A DNA stretch of 7,587 nucleotides, from the NCBI GenBank assembly GCA_003220955.1, contig QHTW01000161.1, forward strand, positions 433 to 8,019. The letters are read 5' to 3'. The notes under the pieces were generated by a model. That model saw only the letters and a list, made by a program, of their open reading frames with translations, did no database searches and had not been told where the DNA came from. The number at the start of each line of letters is the position of its first letter. The stretch's first letter is position 1. The position numbers and the translations under genes are program-made. The DNA comes from Gemmatimonadota bacterium. Its GTDB lineage: Bacteria > Gemmatimonadota > Gemmatimonadetes > Gemmatimonadales > GWC2-71-9. Positions 1 through 4,720 of this stretch are shown here, piece after piece.

Positions 1-2
1 CG

Positions 3-140
3 CTGGGCTGCGCCGCGATCATGATCAGCACCTGCGTGCTGATCTTCCTCTCCCTCGTCGGCTTCATCTTCTGGCTCGGCGGGCTCGCGGAAAAATCGAC
101 GTTCGTTCCGTCGACGGAGGCGCCGCATGTGGGCCACTAA
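3..140 (+). CDS. C-terminal end of an unrecognised membrane protein (partial)
   Basis: The window opens inside a reading frame that ends at TAA 138-140 and yields 45 visible residues. They form one strongly hydrophobic helix (roughly residues 3-28, with ILIFL- and GFIFW-type stretches) and then a short polar tail ending in APHVGH. I do not recognise the family from this tail. Its position just before a set of respiratory cytochromes suggests a membrane subunit of a quinol-oxidising or related complex, but that is inference from context only. Its last 14 bases overlap the next gene, and the Shine-Dalgarno of that gene lies inside this frame, so the two are probably translationally coupled. The frame is supported by consistent hydrophobicity and by the absence of any other use for these bases. 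Confidence 0.6.
   Translation: MGCAAIMISTCVLIFLSLVGFIFWLGGLAEKSTFVPSTEAPHVGH
116..120 (+). promoter_or_regulatory. Shine-Dalgarno of the first dihaem cytochrome gene
   Basis: GGAGG lies 6 bases before the ATG at 127. It fixes that start codon even though it overlaps the upstream gene by 14 bases. Confidence 0.75.
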
Positions 141-912
141 CCTGCGCATCATCGGGATCGTGCTCGGCACCCTGGCGCTCTATACGCTGATCGCGAACAA
201 GATCCCACAGGTGCAGTCGGAGGTCCCGCACGCGCTCACCCTCGGCGCCAACGTGACGCCCGAGCAGCTGGTGGCTGCCGGCGACCAGCTGTACCACGGC
301 GCGGGCGGCTGCACCGCCTGCCACGGACTCGGCACGCGGGCCCCGAATCTCCTCACGGACGAGAAGGGACTGGGCCCGATCGGCGCGCGCTGCGGCAAGC
401 GCGAGGCCGGCAAGGACTGCAAGGCCTACCTCTATGAGTCGCTCACGAGCCCACGCGCCTACGTCGTGTCCGGCTATGAACCGATCATGCCGGAGATGGG
501 TCGCATCCTGTCGCCACAGCAGCTCTGGGCGCTGGTCGCGTTCTTGGAATCAAATAGCGGGACGGTGGACGTGAGCGCGGCGGATATTCCTGCCGCCAGT
601 GCCGCCTCTGGCGCCACTTCCGGGGCGGCAGGGATTGCGAATGGGAGTACGGACCCCATGACGATGATCCGCGGCGCGGGCTGCACCGGCTGTCATAAGG
701 TCGGCACCGAAGGCGGCGCCATTGGGCCAAACCTGACCCATGTCGGCTCGCGGTTGTCGGCGGCGTTGATCCGCGAATGCATTCTCAGGCCTGATACTCG
801 GGTCGCCAAAGGCTATGAGAAGTTCGTCGGGGTCATGCCGAAGATGTTCGGCAATCAGCTGACCGGCGCGCAGCTCGAAGCGCTGGTGCAATTCCTGTCG
901 AGCCAGAAATGA
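127..912 (+). CDS. Membrane-anchored dihaem c-type cytochrome
   Basis: The product is 261 residues. An uncleaved-looking N-terminal helix (about residues 6-23) anchors it, with the rest in the periplasm. Two class-I-like cytochrome c domains follow. The first binds haem at C62-x-x-C65-H66 with M121 (IMPEM) as likely distal ligand. The second binds haem at C186-x-x-C189-H190 with M237 (VMPKM) as likely ligand. The domains are joined by an Ala/Ser/Gly-rich linker at about 152-178. Two further cysteines (C89 and C98) in the first domain could form a disulfide. The role is inferred as electron transfer between a quinol-oxidising complex upstream and the aa3 oxidase downstream. The start is set by a good GGAGG 6 bases upstream. 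The gene ends in an ATGA overlap with the next gene. The exact subfamily is not identified. Confidence 0.9.
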   Translation: MWATNLRIIGIVLGTLALYTLIANKIPQVQSEVPHALTLGANVTPEQLVAAGDQLYHGAGGCTACHGLGTRAPNLLTDEKGLGPIGARCGKREAGKDCKAYLYESLTSPRAYVVSGYEPIMPEMGRILSPQQLWALVAFLESNSGTVDVSAADIPAASAASGATSGAAGIANGSTDPMTMIRGAGCTGCHKVGTEGGAIGPNLTHVGSRLSAALIRECILRPDTRVAKGYEKFVGVMPKMFGNQLTGAQLEALVQFLSSQK

Positions 913-1685
913 GAGCCTACCTACGCCACCCGTTCTGGCAGGCCGTGGGCCTGTTCGTGCTGGCGTATCTCGTGATCGTATTCGTCATCCCGATGCTACC
1001 GGGCAGCGCTATGGTGCCCAGCAGCGTCGTGTTGCAGTACATGGCGACGGTGCTGGTCGGGATCCTGATCTGGGTCAGCGATGACGAAGCGCGCTGGACC
1101 ACGTTCAAGGAGCCGTTGCACGAGGTGCTCATCCAGCCGCGGCTCAAGCTGGTCCGAAACGGCCTGCTCGCAGCCGTCACACTGGTCGTGGGCTGTCTCA
1201 CCTACAGTCAGGTGAAGGCGAGTGTCGCGGCGCCGCCGAATCTCCGGTCGATTCACCCCGCGCCGCCCTCGCAGATCACGTTCCGCGGCAAGACGATCAC
1301 ACTCGTGGGCCTTGAGAACCCGTTGCGCAAACAAGGAGAGATGGCGCCGCATGTCGCGCAAGGTCGCCGAATCTATTATCAAAACTGCGTGCCGTGTCAC
1401 GGCGATCATCTCGACGGCCAGGGCCATTTCGCGAGTGGGTTCAATCCCCTGCCGGCAAATTTTCAGGACAACGGCACGATCGCGCAGCTGACGGAGAGCT
1501 TTGTGTTCTGGCGCATCGCCAAGGGCGGCCCCGGGCTGCCGCGCGAAGGAACACCGTGGAATTCGGCGATGCCCGCGTGGGAAGACTATCTGACGGAAAA
1601 CGAGATCTGGTCGGTCGTGCTGTTTCTGTATGATCAGACAGGATGGAAGCCGAGGACGTGGGAAGTGAGCGGGGGGGCCAAGTGA
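909..1685 (+). CDS. Three-helix membrane protein with C-terminal monohaem cytochrome c domain
   Basis: The product is 258 residues. Three hydrophobic helices are visible at about residues 10-30, 36-56 and 84-100. Between helices two and three is a charged loop (VSDDEARW, then FKEPLHEVL). A periplasmic cytochrome c domain follows, with haem attachment at C160-V-P-C163-H164 and a probable Met ligand M221 in NSAMPAW. A monohaem domain on a three-helix platform is less usual than the single-anchor layout. It suggests that the membrane part packs against a larger membrane complex, perhaps a cytochrome b-type quinol oxidase subunit encoded upstream; this is inference. The ATG overlaps the previous stop as ATGA, and no strong Shine-Dalgarno precedes it, so it likely depends on coupling. 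A run of seven G (1671-1677) sits near its 3' end. Confidence 0.87.
   Translation: MRAYLRHPFWQAVGLFVLAYLVIVFVIPMLPGSAMVPSSVVLQYMATVLVGILIWVSDDEARWTTFKEPLHEVLIQPRLKLVRNGLLAAVTLVVGCLTYSQVKASVAAPPNLRSIHPAPPSQITFRGKTITLVGLENPLRKQGEMAPHVAQGRRIYYQNCVPCHGDHLDGQGHFASGFNPLPANFQDNGTIAQLTESFVFWRIAKGGPGLPREGTPWNSAMPAWEDYLTENEIWSVVLFLYDQTGWKPRTWEVSGGAK
1671..1677 (+). repeat. Seven-G run near a gene junction
   Basis: Seven consecutive G lie in the last codons of the monohaem gene, 7 bases before the next ATG (1685). They are the only purine-rich stretch at a suitable distance to act as a ribosome binding site for the next gene. A length change would alter the stop codon of the first gene and the coupling to the second. 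Confidence 0.6.
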
Positions 1686-3259
1686 TGGCGGTTGGGCGGT
1701 TGGGCGGTTGGGCGGTTGGCTTGGCGATCCTTCTAACCGCCGAACCGACGAACCGCTTAACTGCCCAGGATACTACTGCCGGGAAGCACGTTTATCAGAA
1801 GTGGTGCGCCGGCTGCCATGGCGACAACGGCGCGGGCGATGGTCCCGCTGCGAAGCACATGATCCCGCCTCCGCGCGACTTCACGGGAGCCATCTACCAG
1901 ATCCGCTCGACACCCAGCGGACAGCTTCCGACCGACGCCGATTTGCTGCGCTCCATAGATGAAGGGCTCTTTGGCACGGCCATGCCGGGGTGGAAGAGTC
2001 GGCTGTCCGACCGGCAACGCCGCGACGTGTTGGCGTATATCAAGACGTTCTCGAGCTTCTTCACCGATACCACGCAACGGCCGCAGCCGATCGCGTTCGG
2101 CAGTGCGCCTGGCGGCGGCGGCGCGGAGGCGTTGAAGGTGGGTCGTCAGCTCTACGACTCCATCGGCTGTCGCAAGTGCCACGGGGATCAGGGCCGGGGC
2201 GACGGGCCGTCGGCGCCCACGCTGAAGGACGACGCCGGCCATCCAATCTTTGCGACGAATCTGCACGAGAACTGGCGCTTCAATGGCGGCGGCACCGTGG
2301 AGGACATCTACCACCGCCTGCGCACCGGCCTGGACGGCACACCGATGCCCTCGTTCAGCGATCTCCTGGAGAACAAGTTTCTCACGGACGAACAGCTGTG
2401 GCGCGTCGCGCAGTACGTGCGCAGCCTGTCGCCGAAAGAGACGCCCGTCGTCCGCGACGTCCTCCACGCGCCCCTCGCGAAGCGACTCCCGCATTCGCCC
2501 GATGACTCCGCCTGGACGGCTGTCGATGTGTACTGGTTCCCGCTCGTAGGCCAGATCGTCCACAAGCAGCGCTGGTTTGCGCCGGCCGTGACGGGCGTCT
2601 GGGTGAAGGCCGTGCACACCGCGGACTCGATCGCGCTGCGGGTCGTCTGGGACGATCGCTCGGAGAGTCCCGACACTGCTTGGCTGGGACACATTGGTCG
2701 CGTGCTTGCGAGCCTGGACACCGACGACTCGACGCGCGAGCAACCCGCGCCTTGGCCGGACCAGCTGGCCGTGCAGTTCCCCGTGACGATTCCCTCGGGA
2801 ATGGAACGGCCGTATTTCCTGATGGGCAGCGCCAGTGCACCGGTCTACCAGTGGCGCTGGTCGAGCAGCTCGCGGAGCGCCGCGGTTGCCGGCCTCGCCC
2901 GCGGGATCGACCGGTTCGATCCGTTGCCTGGAGGGGCGCCTGGTGCGCAGGCGGTGTACGACCACGGTCAGTGGCGCGTCGTCTTCACCCGCGCACTTGC
3001 TTCCGCCGATACCGCCAGCCAGTTTCCGTTCCGGAGCGGTCGTGCCATCCCCGTGGCGTTCTTCGCGTCGGATGGGTCCAACGGAGAGCACGGCACGCGC
3101 ATGGCCATCAGTACGTGGTACTTCCTCGCCCTCGACGAACCGGTGCCGGCTCGGGTGTTCATCTCGCCGGTCCTCGCCATGGTGCTGACCCTGGGGTTGG
3201 GCATGCTCGTCGTGTGGCGCGCGCAGCAGAAGACTTCATACCGGAAGGGGAGGCAGTAA
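1685..3259 (+). CDS. Dihaem cytochrome c fused to ethylbenzene-dehydrogenase-like haem-b domain, C-terminal anchor
   Basis: From ATG 1685 the product is 524 residues. The order is: signal peptide (about 1-27), cytochrome c domain 1 (C41-x-x-C44-H45, probable ligand M100 in AMPGW), and cytochrome c domain 2 (C162-x-x-C165-H166, probable ligand M221 in PMPSF). Next comes a beta-rich domain at about 265-490 resembling the haem-b-binding gamma subunits of type II DMSO-reductase-family enzymes (ethylbenzene dehydrogenase family), with YFLMGS at 377-382 and an NGEHG...STWY motif at about 466-479. A hydrophobic helix at about 494-514 with a basic tail closes it. It should sit on the outer face of the inner membrane and carry two haems c and possibly one haem b. 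The inferred role is an electron wire to the oxidase. The start at 1685 overlaps the previous stop (TGATG). An alternative ATG at 1643 would run inside the preceding gene and bury the signal peptide. The signal peptide is encoded by an inverted repeat. Confidence 0.85.
   Translation: MAVGRLGGWAVGLAILLTAEPTNRLTAQDTTAGKHVYQKWCAGCHGDNGAGDGPAAKHMIPPPRDFTGAIYQIRSTPSGQLPTDADLLRSIDEGLFGTAMPGWKSRLSDRQRRDVLAYIKTFSSFFTDTTQRPQPIAFGSAPGGGGAEALKVGRQLYDSIGCRKCHGDQGRGDGPSAPTLKDDAGHPIFATNLHENWRFNGGGTVEDIYHRLRTGLDGTPMPSFSDLLENKFLTDEQLWRVAQYVRSLSPKETPVVRDVLHAPLAKRLPHSPDDSAWTAVDVYWFPLVGQIVHKQRWFAPAVTGVWVKAVHTADSIALRVVWDDRSESPDTAWLGHIGRVLASLDTDDSTREQPAPWPDQLAVQFPVTIPSGMERPYFLMGSASAPVYQWRWSSSSRSAAVAGLARGIDRFDPLPGGAPGAQAVYDHGQWRVVFTRALASADTASQFPFRSGRAIPVAFFASDGSNGEHGTRMAISTWYFLALDEPVPARVFISPVLAMVLTLGLGMLVVWRAQQKTSYRKGRQ
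1687..1765. repeat. 79-base imperfect inverted repeat encoding a signal peptide
   Basis: The left arm (1687-1717) and right arm (1735-1765) are 31 bases each and complementary at 25 of 31 positions by my hand alignment, separated by a 17-base loop (1718-1734). Both arms show the same 8-base rhythm (GCGGTTGG on the left, AACCG-type units on the right). The element begins at the last base of the start codon and stays in frame, coding about residues 1-27 of the cytochrome fusion protein. It resembles a dispersed palindromic element that has been captured as coding sequence. Whether it is repeated elsewhere in the genome cannot be seen here. Confidence 0.8.
1688..1719 (+). repeat. Four perfect tandem GCGGTTGG units
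   Basis: Four identical 8-base units run head to tail directly after the start codon, inside the left arm of the inverted repeat. The unit length is not a multiple of three, so gain or loss of one unit would shift the reading frame. The regularly spaced GG and GGG tracts could also form a two-layer G-quadruplex on this strand. Confidence 0.9.
3247..3253 (+). promoter_or_regulatory. Shine-Dalgarno of the cupredoxin-like gene
   Basis: GGGGAGG lies 5 bases before ATG 3259. This fixes the start at the TAATG overlap and rules out starts much further upstream in the same open frame. Confidence 0.75.
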
Positions 3260-4032
3260 TGAACGGCCGAATCTTCAGCGTGGTGGGCGGGATGTTCCTG
3301 CTCACCGTGTGCAGCAAAGGCAATCAGAGCAACGCGGCTCCGGTGGCCCCGCCCCCGGCGCCGGCGGCAGCCGCGGACATTGCGACGGCCGGCGGGACGA
3401 TCACCGGCAAGATCAAGTTCACCGGCACGGCGCCGCGCAATCCCGCGATCGATATGAGCGAAGAGGCGGCGTGCAAGGCGAAGTATCCGACGACGCCCAC
3501 CGAGGAGAACGTCGTGTCGGGGCCGGCCAACGCCCTTGCCAACGTGTTCGTCTACGTGAAGTCCGGCGTGCCGGCGGGCCAGACGTTCACGGCCCCGACG
3601 ACGCCCGTCGTGCTCGATCAGAACGGCTGCCGCTATCACCCGCACGTTCTCGGGATCATGGTGGGCCAGCCACTCGAAATTCAGAATTCCGACCCCGTGC
3701 TCCACAACATCAAGGCGATCGCCAAGGCGAATCGTCCGTTCAACGTCAGCCAGCCGGGCGCCGGGATGAAGACGTCGCGCACATTTTCGGCGCCCGAGGT
3801 GATGGTCAACCTCGAGTGCAACGTCCACGGCTGGATGCACGCCTATGCCGGCGTGCGCTCCGATCCGTTCTTCGCGGTCTCGAAGCCGGATGGCAGCTTT
3901 ACGATCAGCGGCCTGCCGCCCGGCACGTTCACGATCGAAGCGTGGCACGAGAAGTTCGGCACCCAGACCGCGACGGTGACGATCGCCGGAACCGAGAGTA
4001 AGACGGCCAACTTCACCTTCGCCGCGCACTAG
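3259..4032 (+). CDS. Secreted cupredoxin-like protein with carboxypeptidase-regulatory-like domain
   Basis: The product is 257 residues. A short basic start (MNGR) and a hydrophobic stretch lead to C18 in LLTVC. This could be a lipobox, but Val at -1 is atypical, so a lipoprotein is possible rather than certain. A Pro/Ala-rich spacer (about 25-40) follows. A beta-sandwich region at about 44-200 carries a blue-copper-like ligand set: H149 (LHNI), C187, H190 and M193 in ECNVHGWM. A further C124 and a HPH lie in NGCRYHPH. The C-terminus (about 200-257) has the GSFTISGLPPGTF signature of carboxypeptidase-regulatory-like (transthyretin-type) domains. It may carry electrons or copper to the oxidase whose CuA subunit is encoded 16 bases downstream; this is inferred from ligands and position. 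The domain could also have lost copper and be structural. The start overlaps the previous stop by one base. Confidence 0.82.
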   Translation: MNGRIFSVVGGMFLLTVCSKGNQSNAAPVAPPPAPAAAADIATAGGTITGKIKFTGTAPRNPAIDMSEEAACKAKYPTTPTEENVVSGPANALANVFVYVKSGVPAGQTFTAPTTPVVLDQNGCRYHPHVLGIMVGQPLEIQNSDPVLHNIKAIAKANRPFNVSQPGAGMKTSRTFSAPEVMVNLECNVHGWMHAYAGVRSDPFFAVSKPDGSFTISGLPPGTFTIEAWHEKFGTQTATVTIAGTESKTANFTFAAH

Positions 4033-4048
4033 GCGCGAGGAGAGCTCG

Positions 4049-4720
4049 ATGCGTTGGTGGCTTCCCGACGCAGGATCGACGTTCGCCGGTCCGATCGACG
4101 CACTGTTTCTGGCGATCCTCATCATCACGGGGATTGCGCTCGTGCTCGTCGAGGTCGGATTGGTGACGTTCGTGATTCGCTACCGCGGGCGTCCCGGGCG
4201 GAAGGCATTCTATACGCACGGCTCGACGCGCTCGGAAGTGATCTGGACGGCGATCCCCGCCGTGACGATGGTGGCGCTCGGCCTGATCAGCAATCACTAC
4301 TGGGTGCTCATCAAGGACAAAAGGAGCGTCCCACCGAACGCGTATCACCTGGGTGTCCATGCCAAACAGTTCGAGTGGCAGGTGACATATCCGGGGCCGG
4401 ACGAGAAGCTCGGCACGAGTGACGACTTCACCGTTCGCAACCAGCTGCACGTGATCGTCAACCAGCCGTTCGCCGTCGAGCTCACCTCTGAGGACGTGAT
4501 TCATTCGTTCTTCGTCCCCGAGTGGCGTCTGAAACAGGATGCCGTGCCGGGAATGCACATCACCGCCTGGTTCGAGGCGACCAAGACGGGCGAGTTCGAG
4601 CTGGGCTGCGCGGAGCTGTGCGGGATGGGACACTACAAGATGCGGGCACGCGTATTCGTCCACACGCCCGACGAGTATAAGGCCTGGGTCGCTCAACAAG
4701 CCGCCGGAGGAACCGAATGA
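4049..4720 (+). CDS. coxB: Cytochrome c oxidase subunit II (CuA subunit)
   Basis: The product is 223 residues, a usual length for a subunit II without extra domains. Two membrane helices (about 16-46 and 63-88) are followed by a periplasmic cupredoxin domain. All CuA ligands are visible: H152 (VIHSFF), then C187-A-E189-L-C191 with H195 and M198. E189 also serves the Mg/Mn site in this family. CuA takes electrons from a cytochrome or cupredoxin and passes them to haem a of subunit I. There is no C-terminal cytochrome c domain, so this is not a caa3-type subunit. The aromatic patch reads QF108-E-W110 where the family usually has QW-aromatic-W, so the usual electron-entry Trp is Phe here. No cleavable signal peptide is obvious. 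A GAGGAG at 4037-4042 precedes the start, and the stop overlaps coxA as ATGA. Confidence 0.96.
   Translation: MRWWLPDAGSTFAGPIDALFLAILIITGIALVLVEVGLVTFVIRYRGRPGRKAFYTHGSTRSEVIWTAIPAVTMVALGLISNHYWVLIKDKRSVPPNAYHLGVHAKQFEWQVTYPGPDEKLGTSDDFTVRNQLHVIVNQPFAVELTSEDVIHSFFVPEWRLKQDAVPGMHITAWFEATKTGEFELGCAELCGMGHYKMRARVFVHTPDEYKAWVAQQAAGGTE
4706..4710 (+). promoter_or_regulatory. Shine-Dalgarno that decides the coxA start
   Basis: GGAGG lies 6 bases before ATG 4717. It favours that start over the in-frame ATG at 4780 that lies after the G run. Confidence 0.75.

Noticed and set aside
1643..1684. Earlier ATG for the dihaem/haem-b fusion gene
   Set aside because: It would add 14 acidic and polar residues ahead of the signal peptide and overlap the previous gene by 43 bases. 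ATG 1685 overlaps the stop by one base, like its neighbours.
1687..1765. Rho-independent terminator
   Set aside because: The hairpin lies just inside a coding region, has no T tract after it, and is followed by an intact long gene.
1757..3091. Long open minus-strand frame (444 codons) opposite the cytochrome fusion
   Set aside because: The translation is Arg/His/Ala-rich with no domain, motif or plausible ribosome site. It mirrors codon bias of the GC-rich plus-strand gene.
2680..3258. Upstream extension of the cupredoxin-like frame to an ATG at 2680
   Set aside because: The extension is out-of-frame reading of the cytochrome fusion gene. A strong Shine-Dalgarno and a hydrophobic export signal support the start at 3259.
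1685..3259. Gamma subunit of nitrite oxidoreductase or another molybdoenzyme
   Set aside because: No molybdoenzyme alpha or beta subunit is in the window, and the gene is embedded in an oxidase operon. It could only be revived by upstream sequence.
2968..4128. Long minus-strand frame opposite the cupredoxin-like gene
   Set aside because: It spans two well-supported plus-strand genes, has low-complexity Arg-rich composition and no recognisable feature.
4049..4720. caa3-type subunit II with fused cytochrome c
   Set aside because: The protein ends about 25 residues after the CuA motif and contains no CxxCH.
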